Translations under genes and position numbers: made by a program
Shown: piece by piece, positions 24,879-32,274 of the stretch
Numbering within the stretch: the stretch's first letter is position 1
How the letters are laid out: each line of letters begins with the position of its first letter
Notes under the pieces: generated by a model
The model's database searches: none
The model's input: the letters and a program-made list of their open reading frames with translations, nothing else
What the model was told of the DNA's origin: nothing
Source of the DNA: Streptomyces physcomitrii
GTDB taxonomy: Bacteria > Actinomycetota > Actinomycetes > Streptomycetales > Streptomycetaceae
Assembly: GCF_012273655.1 (NCBI RefSeq)
Contig: NZ_JAAWWP010000015.1
Location: forward strand, 62,001-126,000
Length of the DNA stretch: 64,000 bases
Direction of reading: 5' to 3'

Positions 24879-26342
24879 TCAGGCCGTCCTCCGCAGCAGG
24901 GCCAGATACATCGCGTCGGTCCCGTGCAGATGCGGCCACAGCTGTACGTCCGGGCCCTCGCCGAGGGAGGGGACCGAGGGGAACAGGGGCCGTGCGTCGA
25001 GGAGTTCGGTGGTGCCGTCCTTGTGCACGTCGTCCACCACGGCGCGGGTCTCGGCCAGGTGCGGTGAGCAGGTGGCGTACCCGACGACGCCCCCGATCCG
25101 TACCGAGGCGAGCGCGCTGCGCAGCAGGGCACGCTGCAGCGGCGCGAAGCCCTCCAGGTCCTCGGGGCGGCGCCGCCAGCGCGCCTCCGGGCGCCTGCGC
25201 AGCGCCCCGAGGCCGGTGCACGGCACGTCCATCAGCACCCGGTCGAAGCTGCCGGGCGCCCACGGCGGGCGGGTGCCGTCGGCCGTGACGACCTGGTACG
25301 GGCCGGGGTTGCCGGCCAGGGCCTTGGCGACAAGCCCCGCCCGGTGCGGCTGCTTCTCGGCGGCGAGCAGGCTCGCGCCGCGCCGGGCGGCGAGCCCCGC
25401 CAGCATCGCCGCCTTGCCGCCGGGCCCCGCGCAGCCGTCGAGCCAGCGGGTGTCGCGGCCTTCGAGCGGAGCGGCGGCCAGGGCGAGCGCCACCAGCTGG
25501 CTGCCCTCGTCCTGCACGCCCGCGCGGCCCTCGCGGACCATGTCGAGGGCGCCGGGCTCACCGCCCTCGCTGAGCCGCACAGCATAGGGCGACCAGCGCC
25601 CGGGCAGCCCCTGCTCCTCCCCCAGCGAGTCCAGGACCTCCTCCGCCGTGGCCCGTCCGGGCCGGGCGGCGAGGGTGACCTCGGGGCGGTCGTTGTCCGC
25701 CTCCAGGAGGTCCTCGATCCCGGCGCGACCGCCGCCGAGCGAGTCCCACAGCGCGGAGACGATCCAGCGCGGGTGGGAGTGCATCACGGCGAGGTGGTCC
25801 TCGGGATCGTCCTCGTACGGCGGCGCCACCCGCTCCAGCCAGCCGCCCAGGTCGTACCGGGCGATCTTGCGCAGCACGGCGTTGACGAACTTCGCTCTGC
25901 CGTCGCCGAGCACCACCCGCGCCAGCTCCACGCTCGCCGAGACCGCGGCGTGCGAGGGGATACGGGTGCCGAGCAACTGGTGCGCCCCGAGCGTGAGGAC
26001 GTCCAGGACCGGCGGATCGACCTCCCGCAGTGGCCGGTCGACGCAGTCCGCGATCACGGCGTCGTAGGTCCCCTGGCGCCGCAGCGAACCGTAGACCAGC
26101 TCGGTGGCGAGGGCGGCGTCCCGCGCGTCGAAGTCGCCCTTGGCACGGGCGGCGCGCAGCAGCGGGGGCAGGACGAGGTTGGCGTAGGCGTCGCGTTCGT
26201 CGACGGCGCGCAGGGCCTCGAAGGCGAGGATCCGCACCGGGTCCTTCTGGGGACGCCGGTAGGGCTTGGCGGACTTGCCGTGACTGCTGGACTTGCCGGG
26301 CTTGCCGCTCTTACGGGGACGCCGGTCGGGCTGGTCGTTCAA
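24879..26342 (-). CDS. rsmB: 16S rRNA (cytosine-5) methyltransferase RsmB/Sun
   Basis: RsmB methylates C967 (E. coli numbering) of 16S rRNA using SAM. The 487-residue protein has a basic N-terminal tail (1-33), a NusB-like RNA-binding domain (about 35-165) and a Rossmann methyltransferase domain (about 200-487). WLDGCAGPGGKAAML is the SAM loop, MDVPCTGLG is motif IV and YATCSPH holds the catalytic cysteine of motif VI. It starts with TTG at 26342 behind GGAG. Normally it would directly follow fmt, but an insertion sequence and a foldback element now separate them. Confidence 0.94.
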   Translation of the reverse strand: MNDQPDRRPRKSGKPGKSSSHGKSAKPYRRPQKDPVRILAFEALRAVDERDAYANLVLPPLLRAARAKGDFDARDAALATELVYGSLRRQGTYDAVIADCVDRPLREVDPPVLDVLTLGAHQLLGTRIPSHAAVSASVELARVVLGDGRAKFVNAVLRKIARYDLGGWLERVAPPYEDDPEDHLAVMHSHPRWIVSALWDSLGGGRAGIEDLLEADNDRPEVTLAARPGRATAEEVLDSLGEEQGLPGRWSPYAVRLSEGGEPGALDMVREGRAGVQDEGSQLVALALAAAPLEGRDTRWLDGCAGPGGKAAMLAGLAARRGASLLAAEKQPHRAGLVAKALAGNPGPYQVVTADGTRPPWAPGSFDRVLMDVPCTGLGALRRRPEARWRRRPEDLEGFAPLQRALLRSALASVRIGGVVGYATCSPHLAETRAVVDDVHKDGTTELLDARPLFPSVPSLGEGPDVQLWPHLHGTDAMYLALLRRTA

Positions 26343-26431
26343 AGGTGCTCCGCTGCAGGATGGCCGCCCGGGAGGCTCCTCCCGGACGCGAGCCCGCCGG
26401 GGTGGCGGACGGATGGGTCGGACGCTCCAGC

Positions 26432-26435
26432 CTAG
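26432..26435. repeat. CTAG target site duplication, left copy
   Basis: This CTAG abuts the left inverted repeat and matches 27365-27368 at the right end. A TA duplication one base further in on each side is an equivalent reading, because the site is palindromic. Confidence 0.8.
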
Positions 26436-27364
26436 GTCCTGTCTGATAATTGATCTTGTGGTGGGTCGTGGTGAGTTGACGGATGCGGCGTGGTCGCGGA
26501 TGGCGCCGCTGTTGCCGGGTGTTGATGGGCGGGGTCGTCCGTGGCGGGATCACCGGCAGGTGATCAACGGGGTGTTGTGGCGGTTGCGGACGGGTGCTCC
26601 GTGGCGTGATCTGCCGGAACGGTTCGGGCCGTGGCAGACGGTCTATGAGCGGTTCGCCCGGTGGGAGGCGGACGGGACTTGGGCCCGCCTGCTCGAGGAG
26701 GTCCAGGTCCGCGACGACTCGGTCGGGGCGGTGGAGTGGAGCGTGTCGGTCGACTCCACGATCAGCCGTGCCCACCAGCACGCATCCGGCGCCCGCAAAA
26801 AGGGGCAGCGTCGGGGGACGAACTGGAAGATCCGGAACGCGCGGCGGATCGTCAGGCGCTCGGCCGGTCCCGCGGCGGGCTGACCACCAAGGTCCACCTC
26901 GCCTGCGACGGCCGGGGCCTGCCTCTGGCCGTCCTCGTCACGCCGGGCAACATCAACGACTCCACCGCCTTCGACGCGGTCCTGGACGCGGTGAGAGTAC
27001 CCCGGGCCGGCGTCGGTCGGCCGCGCCGCAGGCCCGACGCGGTCATCGCCGACAAAGCGTATTCGTCACGGGCGATCCGCCAGACGCTGCGGCGCCGGGG
27101 CATCCGAGCCGTCATCCCCGAACGGGCGGACCAGAAGGCCAACCGGATGCGGCGCGGCCGGGCCGGCGGCAGACCACCGGCATTCGACCGCGACCTCTAC
27201 AAGGCCCGCAACGTCGTCGAACGCTGCTTCAACCGTCTCAAGCAGTTCCGCGCGATCGCCACCCGCTTCGACAAACTCGCCGACCGCTACAAGGCCGGCA
27301 TCCGCCTCGCGTCCCTCATCCTCTGGCTCCGCAAACCCAGCCAAGATCATTTGTCAGACAGAAC
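26436..27364 (+). mobile_element. IS5/IS427-like insertion sequence
   Basis: The 929-bp element has terminal inverted repeats of 23 bp with 20 identities: GTCCTGTCTGATAATTGATC at the left and, read inward, GTTCTGTCTGACAAATGATC at the right. It is flanked by a CTAG duplication at 26432-26435 and 27365-27368. It holds one transposase split over two frames. It is inserted between fmt and rsmB in the opposite orientation to both, and seems complete and recent because ends, duplication and frames are intact. Confidence 0.93.
26458..26883 (+). CDS. IS5-family transposase, zero-frame part (OrfA)
   Basis: From GTG at 26458 the frame encodes the N-terminal DUF4096-like part of an IS427-group transposase, with ELTDAAWSRMAPLLPG, VINGVLWRLRTGAPWRDLPERFGPW and the first catalytic Asp in SVDSTISRAHQH. 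The frame ends at 26883. The heptamer AAAGGGG at 26799-26805, read A-AAG-GGG, is a perfect -1 slippery site. Slipping there joins this part to the catalytic part and gives a 303-residue protein. Upstream extension of the frame to 26293 lies outside the element and is not part of the gene. Confidence 0.85.
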   Translation: MVGRGELTDAAWSRMAPLLPGVDGRGRPWRDHRQVINGVLWRLRTGAPWRDLPERFGPWQTVYERFARWEADGTWARLLEEVQVRDDSVGAVEWSVSVDSTISRAHQHASGARKKGQRRGTNWKIRNARRIVRRSAGPAAG

Positions 27365-27368
27365 CTAG
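26805..27368 (+). CDS. IS5-family transposase, -1 frame catalytic part (OrfB)
   Basis: This part is read after a -1 frameshift at 26799-26805. It contains SRGGLTTKVHLACDGRGLPL, the second catalytic Asp in AVIADKAYSS, and the third catalytic residue, Glu, in NVVERCFNRLKQFR, completing the DDE RNase H-like site. The stop codon TAG at 27366-27368 lies inside the right-hand CTAG duplication and so is supplied by the target site, not the element. No independent start is needed if frameshifting is used. Confidence 0.85.
   Translation, partial: AASGDELEDPERAADRQALGRSRGGLTTKVHLACDGRGLPLAVLVTPGNINDSTAFDAVLDAVRVPRAGVGRPRRRPDAVIADKAYSSRAIRQTLRRRGIRAVIPERADQKANRMRRGRAGGRPPAFDRDLYKARNVVERCFNRLKQFRAIATRFDKLADRYKAGIRLASLILWLRKPSQDHLSDRT
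27365..27368. repeat. CTAG target site duplication, right copy
   Basis: The matching copy of 26432-26435. It supplies the TAG stop of the transposase and overlaps the first base of the foldback element. Confidence 0.8.
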
Positions 27369-27575
27369 GGCCTGTCGTCAGAACTCCCCTCGTCGCCCGG
27401 AGGGCGGCGTCGCGGCGTCTGGTGCGTGCTCGCCGGGGGTACCCCCTGCTCGAAGAGCTGGGCGGAGTGCCGGGTGCAAGGCCTCGTACCGGACGTACTC
27501 GGCCTTGCACCCGGTGCGGCGAGAGCGCGTGCCAGGCGCCGCGACGCAGAGGGGAGTCCGACGGCAGGCCCCAGG
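27365..27575. mobile_element. Foldback/MITE-like element
   Basis: About 205 bp that can fold on itself over nearly the whole length. The ends are imperfect inverted repeats: GGGCCTGTCGTCAG with ACTCCCCTC on the left (27368-27391) and the complementary GAGGGGAGTCCGACGG with CAGGCCC on the right (about 27549-27571). The centre is a perfect 14-bp stem, CCGGGTGCAAGGCC with its complement, around a 17-nt loop. It has no coding capacity. It resembles non-autonomous intergenic repeats of Streptomyces. The IS is inserted exactly at its left end. Confidence 0.7.
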
Positions 27576-27712
27576 GCCTGCCGGACACTGCGCGCCCGCC
27601 GGACAAGCGCCCCGTGCACACACTCCCGGCCGCGCCGAGCGCCGTAGGGCCGTCCCTCCGGGCGACGGCGCGCGGCGTACGAAGGCCCTGGAGGCGCGGT
27701 CTCCGAAAGTCC
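27576..27712. other. Intergenic remnant between foldback element and fmt
   Basis: No gene is seen. AGGCCCTGG at 27683-27691 is complementary to CCAGGGCCT at 27571-27579 and could mark the outer end of a larger composite repeat. It lies immediately after the fmt stop. Confidence 0.4.
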
Positions 27713-28660
27713 CTAGCGAGACGCGTCCGGCGCGCCCACCCGCTCGGCCGCCGCGATGCGCACCCCGCGGGCCCAGTCCGGCGCGCGCATCGGCTTCTTG
27801 CCCTGCGGCTGGACCCACAGCAGTTCGACGGCGTACGAGCCGGTGCCCACGTACACATTGTTCTTGCCGGCGGACAGCTCGCCCGGGGCCAGGTCGGTGT
27901 GGGCGGGGGCGGGGATCGCCTGGATGAGTTTGAGGCGCTCGCCGCGGAAGACGGTCCAGGAGCCGGGCGCGGGGGTGCAGCCGCGTACCAGCCGGTCGAC
28001 GCGGAGCGCGGGGGCCCGCCAGTCGATCTCGGCGTCCTCCACGGTGATCTTGGGGGCCAGGCTGATCCCGTCGGCGGGCTGCGGCACGGCCTTCAGGCTG
28101 CCGTCCGCGATGCCGTCCATGGTCGCCGCGAGCAGTCCCGAACCGGCGAAGGCGAGCCGGGTCAGCAGGTCGCCGCTGGTGTCGGTGGGCCGGATCTGCT
28201 CGGTGACGGTGCCGTAGACCGGGCCGGAGTCGAGGCCCTCCTCGATCAGGAAGGTCGAGGCCCCGGTGATCTCGTCGCCCGCCATCAGCGCGTGCTGCAC
28301 GGGGGCGGCGCCGCGCCAGGCGGGCAGCAGCGAGAAGTGGAGATTGACCCAGCCGTGCGCCGGGATGTCGAGGGCGACGCGCGGCAGCAGGGCGCCGTAG
28401 GCGACGACCGGGCAGCAGTCGGGGGCGATCTCCCGCAGCCGCGCGAGGAAGTCCTCGTCCTTGGGCCGCCCCGGCTTGAGCACCTCGATCCCGGCTTCCT
28501 CGGCGCGCTGGGCGACCGGGCTCGCGACCAGCCGCCGCCCGCGGCCCGCGGGGGCGTCGGGCCGGGTCACGACCGCGGCCACCTCGTGCCGGTCGGAGGC
28601 GAGCAGGGCGTCCAGAGCGGGTACGGCGACCTCGGGGGTCCCGGCGAAGACGAGCTTCAT
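27713..28660 (-). CDS. fmt: Methionyl-tRNA formyltransferase
   Basis: Fmt formylates Met-tRNAi using 10-formyl-tetrahydrofolate to start translation. The 315-residue protein starts MKLVFAGTPEVAVPAL. It shows the catalytic formyltransferase segment HFSLLPAWRGAAPVQHAL (Asn-x-His-x-Ser-Leu-Leu-Pro pattern near 109-130) and a C-terminal OB-like tRNA-binding domain (about 205-305). The ATG at 28660 matches the family start. The usual downstream partner rsmB is displaced by about 1.4 kb of inserted DNA. Confidence 0.96.
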   Translation of the reverse strand: MKLVFAGTPEVAVPALDALLASDRHEVAAVVTRPDAPAGRGRRLVASPVAQRAEEAGIEVLKPGRPKDEDFLARLREIAPDCCPVVAYGALLPRVALDIPAHGWVNLHFSLLPAWRGAAPVQHALMAGDEITGASTFLIEEGLDSGPVYGTVTEQIRPTDTSGDLLTRLAFAGSGLLAATMDGIADGSLKAVPQPADGISLAPKITVEDAEIDWRAPALRVDRLVRGCTPAPGSWTVFRGERLKLIQAIPAPAHTDLAPGELSAGKNNVYVGTGSYAVELLWVQPQGKKPMRAPDWARGVRIAAAERVGAPDASR

Positions 28661-28812
28661 GGGTGGAGTGCGGCCTCTCGGGCGGAGCGTGACGGGCAAC
28701 TCCTCAGTCTATGGGCCGGATGGACCGCCCGCCGCGGGGGCGTGCGTCCCGCCGCGCGCCATCCGCATATGCCCACGCGCCCCCTGGGCGTGACCATGGC
28801 GGGGGTGGCGCG

Positions 28813-28835
28813 TTGGTCAAGGAAGAGTTGACCAA
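28813..28835. promoter_or_regulatory. Palindrome TTGGTCAA-N7-TTGACCAA before the HTH gene
   Basis: A perfect 8-bp inverted repeat with a 7-bp spacer lies 57 bp upstream of the HTH gene start. Its right arm contains TTGACC, which could be a -35 element with TACGCA as -10 at 16-bp spacing. It is a candidate operator, possibly autoregulatory. Confidence 0.5.
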
Positions 28836-28892
28836 GGGGTGCCTACGCGTACGCATCCCATCCGCTTCAACGCCGGTTCGAGAGGCTTGTTC

Positions 28893-29450
28893 ATGGCCGA
28901 CCACGCAACGCACGACGCCCAGGCACGGGCCAGCCTGCATCTGTTGGTGCGGGACATCGAGCGGGTCCGCCGGCAGGTGGACGCACTGCGCACCCTCACC
29001 GCCCAGTTGGGCAACGTCTACCGCCCGCGCCGCTCCGGGCCCTCCACGGGCTTCGTCGTCTACGGGCGGGCCCCGGCGCCCACCGTCCGCCTCGCCCAGG
29101 AACTCCGGGACAGCGTCGAGACCCTGGTGACCGCCGCCGTCGACTTCGACCGCTCGCTCGGCTTCTCCTGGGACGCGGTCGGCTCCGCGCTCGGAGTCAC
29201 CAAGCAGGCCGTGCACCGGCGTTACGGTTCCCGGCGCGCCGCCACCACCCAGCCCGTCCCCGTCGACTCCGAGCACCCCGCGGAGACCCCCGCACCGGTC
29301 ACCGTCGCCCAGCCGCTCCCCACGGTCCCGGCCGCCCGCACCATGCCGCCCCAGCCCTCGGCGGGCCCCCTGCGCGAGGAGCCCCGCCGCCCGCTCCGCG
29401 AGGACCAGCAGCCCCGCCCCGGCGCCTTCCCCGGCCCCCGCGGCGGCTGA
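28893..29450 (+). CDS. Small protein with HTH-like segment, function unknown
   Basis: The 185-residue protein has an N-terminal helical half (MADHATHDAQARASLHLLVR, DIERVRRQVDALRTL) and a helix-turn-helix-like segment, SWDAVGSALGVTKQAVHRRYG, near 92-112. The C-terminal 70 residues are Pro/Ala/Arg-rich and probably disordered. I do not recognise a named family, but the pattern is that of a small DNA-binding protein. The ATG at 28893 has GAGAGG 8 nt upstream; an in-frame ATG at 28839 is the alternative. It is divergent from fmt. Confidence 0.72.
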   Translation: MADHATHDAQARASLHLLVRDIERVRRQVDALRTLTAQLGNVYRPRRSGPSTGFVVYGRAPAPTVRLAQELRDSVETLVTAAVDFDRSLGFSWDAVGSALGVTKQAVHRRYGSRRAATTQPVPVDSEHPAETPAPVTVAQPLPTVPAARTMPPQPSAGPLREEPRRPLREDQQPRPGAFPGPRGG

Positions 29451-29530
29451 ACCAGCCGTCCACAGCACCCGGTCGAACCATCCACCCACCGGACCCGGCT
29501 GGCTCAACCACCCGGAGAACCACGGCAGTT

Positions 29531-29561
29531 GCGCCCCTCACGGGCTTGCGGTGAGGGGCGC
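29531..29561. terminator. Strong hairpin after the HTH gene
   Basis: GCGCCCCTCAC (29531-29541) pairs perfectly with GTGAGGGGCGC (29551-29561) around a 9-nt loop. It lies 80 bp after the HTH gene and probably terminates it; it could also serve priA from the other side. Confidence 0.7.
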
Positions 29562-29885
29562 CGTCGCGTCGGGGCGGGGTCTGCTCCCTTGACTTGAGAA
29601 CGGCGCTGGGTACGTGAGAAGGGCGTCGGCGGCTCGGCATCGGATGCGTGGCGATCAGCCCGAGAGTCGGTGCGGGGCGCATGGCCGGAGAGGCAGGTGG
29701 ACGACTGCCGCACGACCGGGGCCAGGCCAGGCCGGGGCCCGGTCTGGGGCGGGGCGGGGCGGCTGAAGACCGCCCGGCGGGCCTGCCCGAGATGCTGTCC
29801 GGCGGTTGTCGGCGACCCACCGGGGGCAGGGCCCTCCGGCAACCAGCAGCCCTCCGCCGGGAGTTCCCCTCCCCCTCTCCCCTCC
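29562..29885. other. Intergenic region between the convergent HTH gene and priA
   Basis: I see no credible gene in these 324 bp. On the plus strand TTGACT (29589-29594) and TACGTG (29611-29616), 16 bp apart, resemble a vegetative promoter and would transcribe toward the priA 3' end. This is weak evidence for a small or antisense RNA. Confidence 0.3.
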
Positions 29886-32042
29886 TCACCCGATGTCCGG
29901 CGGATCCACCCGGATCCGTACCGGCTCCGCCCCGCTCCCCCCTGACCGCGCCAGTCGTCCCGCCTGCGCCGTCTTCAGTGCCGCGGCGAGGGCGGCGCCG
30001 CTGCCCGGCGGTACCCGGATCAGGGCCCGCTCCCACTGCTCCCCCGGCGGCGGGGCCCCCGTCCTGCGGGGCCGTGCGGGGTCGGTGACGGGCAGCGGGA
30101 CCGGCCCCAACAGCTCGGCGTCGGTGGGGAGTTCGGCCTCGCGCAGGAAGGAGGACACCGCCTGCGGGGCACCGGAGACCGCGGCCATCCGGGAGACCGG
30201 GGGGAAGCCCAGCTCGGCCCGCTCGCCGAGTTCGCGTACCGCGTGCCCCACCGGATCCCAGCGCACCAGCGCCTGGACGGGACGCAGCCCCGGCTCGGCG
30301 ACCACCACCACGGTGCCGCCCGCCTCCTGGCCCCGTACCAGCGCGGCCGCGCCGATCCACCGCCGCAGTGCCTCCTCGCCCGCCCGCAGATCGGGCCGCC
30401 CGAGCAGCGCCCAGCCGTCGAGCAGCAGCGCGGCGGCATAGCCCCCCTCGGCCACCGGCTCGGCCCCCGGAGTGCTGACCACCAGCGCGGGCGAGTCGGG
30501 AACCGTGTCCAGTACGTGCTCCCGCCCCGAGGTCCGCACCGGCACCGCGGGAAAGGCGCGGCCCAGCTCCTCGGCGGTCCGCCGGGCCCCGACGATCTGG
30601 GCCCGCAGCCGGAAGGCCCCGCACTCCTGGCAGTGCCAGCGCGGCTCCGGCTTTCCGCACCAGGCGCAGTGCAGGGTGCCGTCCTCGCAGGCCTGGAGCG
30701 CGCCCGCGCAGTGCCGGCAGCGGGCGGGCGTACGGCAGCGTTCGCAGGCGAGCTTGGGTACGTAGCCGCGCCGGGGCACCTGGACGAGCACGGGCCCGTG
30801 CCGGAGCCCTTCCCTCGCCGCCTGCCAGGCGAGACTCGGCAGCCGCGCGGCGCGGGCCGCCTCGTCCCGGGCCAGCTCGGCGTCGCCGACCGTGCGGATG
30901 AGGGGGGCGGCCCGGCGCACCTCGGCCCGTTCGGCCGTCAGCGGCTGCGCCCAGCCGGTGGAGACCAGCTGGGCCGCCTCCACCGTGCAGCTCCAACTTC
31001 CCAGCAGGAAACCGCATTGGGCGTGGGCGGCGCGCAGCAGCAGCACCTCGCGGGCGTGCGGCTGGGGGGCGTGCTGCTCGCTGTGGCTGCCGTCGCCGTC
31101 CTCCCAGAGGGCGACCAGACCGAGGTCGCGGACCGGGGCGAACATCGCGGCGCGGGTGCCGATCACCGCCCGTACCGAGCCCCGGTGGACGGCGAGCCAC
31201 TCCCGGTAGCGCTTGGCGGGCCCGGCGTCGGCGGTGAGGACCGCGTGCCGCCCCTCGCCGAGCACGGCCTGCAGGGCGGCGTCCAGCCGTGCCACCGCGC
31301 GGCCGTCGGGCAGCACGACCAGCGCCCCGCGCCCGGAGGCGAGCGCGGCGGTCACCGCGAGCGCCAGCTCGGCCGCCCACTCGGGCCCCGGCAGCGCGGT
31401 CCACACCGCCCGCGGCGACTCACCGGCGCCGAGCGCCGCCACGAAGCCCGGCCCGCGCGCATACCGCTCCCAGCTCCCGGCCCCGGGCACCCCGGGCGGC
31501 GGCAGCGGCTCGGGGGAGGCCTTCTTCTCCGCCTGTGCGTTGCGCGGTGGAACGGCGAGCTGGAGCACATCCGCGAGGCTGCCCGCGTATCTGTCGGCGA
31601 CCGCGCGGGCGAGGCCGAGCAGCTCGGGGCTGAGGACCCGCTCCGGCGACACCACCTGGGCGAGCGCGGCCAGCGGCCCCTGGTAGTCGGACTCGGCCCG
31701 CCGCTCGACCAGGAAGCCGCCGACCAGCCCGCCCCCTTCGCGGCGCCCCTTGTGCACCTGCCCCTTGCCGGCCCCGAACCGGACGCGCACCCGCACCCCC
31801 GGCTGGGCCTCGGCGTCGAGCTCCTCCGGGATCGCGTAGTCGAAGTACCGGTCCAGGTGCAGCGCCCCCCGGTCCACGAGCACCCGGCCGACCGGCAACT
31901 CCGGCGCCAGCGCCGCCCCCCGCCAGGTACGCGGTTTCGCCCGCGGCTTCTTCGCCTCCCGCACACTCTCCCGAATCAGCGCAAGCTGCTCCGGCGGCGC
32001 CCCCTTCCCGCCCCGCTCCTCCTGCTCGTCCCCGCTGCTCAC
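29886..32042 (-). CDS. priA: Replication-restart protein PriA, helicase-inactive actinobacterial form
   Basis: PriA recognises stalled replication forks and reloads the replisome. The 718-residue protein keeps the N-terminal DNA-binding domain (VLVDRGALHLDRYFDYAIPEE near 55-75) and the zinc sites CERCRTPARCRHC and CAWCGKPEPRWHCQECG. Helicase motifs are degraded: the Walker A position reads LPGPEWAAE and the DEAH position WEDGD. This matches the known pattern in actinobacteria, so the protein probably acts as a scaffold and not a motor. It starts with GTG at 32042 behind AGGA. Two DnaA boxes lie just upstream. Confidence 0.92.
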   Translation of the reverse strand: MSSGDEQEERGGKGAPPEQLALIRESVREAKKPRAKPRTWRGAALAPELPVGRVLVDRGALHLDRYFDYAIPEELDAEAQPGVRVRVRFGAGKGQVHKGRREGGGLVGGFLVERRAESDYQGPLAALAQVVSPERVLSPELLGLARAVADRYAGSLADVLQLAVPPRNAQAEKKASPEPLPPPGVPGAGSWERYARGPGFVAALGAGESPRAVWTALPGPEWAAELALAVTAALASGRGALVVLPDGRAVARLDAALQAVLGEGRHAVLTADAGPAKRYREWLAVHRGSVRAVIGTRAAMFAPVRDLGLVALWEDGDGSHSEQHAPQPHAREVLLLRAAHAQCGFLLGSWSCTVEAAQLVSTGWAQPLTAERAEVRRAAPLIRTVGDAELARDEAARAARLPSLAWQAAREGLRHGPVLVQVPRRGYVPKLACERCRTPARCRHCAGALQACEDGTLHCAWCGKPEPRWHCQECGAFRLRAQIVGARRTAEELGRAFPAVPVRTSGREHVLDTVPDSPALVVSTPGAEPVAEGGYAAALLLDGWALLGRPDLRAGEEALRRWIGAAALVRGQEAGGTVVVVAEPGLRPVQALVRWDPVGHAVRELGERAELGFPPVSRMAAVSGAPQAVSSFLREAELPTDAELLGPVPLPVTDPARPRRTGAPPPGEQWERALIRVPPGSGAALAAALKTAQAGRLARSGGSGAEPVRIRVDPPDIG

Positions 32043-32080
32043 ACAGGAATTCCTACCAGACGGAACGGACAGCGCCGGAG

Positions 32081-32089
32081 TTGTCCACA
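32081..32089 (+). promoter_or_regulatory. DnaA box 1 upstream of priA
   Basis: TTGTCCACA is a perfect match to the preferred Streptomyces DnaA box. It is part of a 14-bp direct repeat, GTTGTCCACAGGCC, shared with box 2, 34 bp away in the same orientation. It lies 39 bp upstream of the priA GTG. Confidence 0.75.
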
Positions 32090-32114
32090 GGCCGGCGACA
32101 ACGACGGAAGCTCG

Positions 32115-32123
32115 TTGTCCACA
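32115..32123 (+). promoter_or_regulatory. DnaA box 2 upstream of priA
   Basis: A second perfect TTGTCCACA, in the same orientation as box 1. The pair lies between priA and the divergent hypothetical gene, where DnaA could affect either promoter. Confidence 0.75.
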
Positions 32124-32274
32124 GGCCTGGCGCCCTCCCCGTACCGCCTGGCCGAATGTGCACCCTCGACACCGCGGACGGTCCCGAGTTCGCTTCCGAC
32201 CCGGACGAATCGGATGAGGCGGAAGCATTCCCCACCGGACGCGGAGTCTCCCAGGCATGCGCTTGGATGGGTGC

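Noticed and set aside
21127..24879. CRISPR array (because of regular 30-bp spacing)
   Set aside because: The units are contiguous degenerate tandem repeats without unique spacers, and no cas genes occur in the window.
26293..26457. Upstream extension of the transposase frame
   Set aside because: It lies outside the left inverted repeat of the IS, in the region before rsmB, so it is not part of the mobile gene.
27378..27927. Several open frames around the foldback element
   Set aside because: They arise from the palindromic, GC-rich repeat, have no family resemblance and overlap fmt on the opposite strand.
29299..31404. A 701-residue minus-strand frame overlapping priA
   Set aside because: Gly/Arg/Ala-rich out-of-frame reading of priA.
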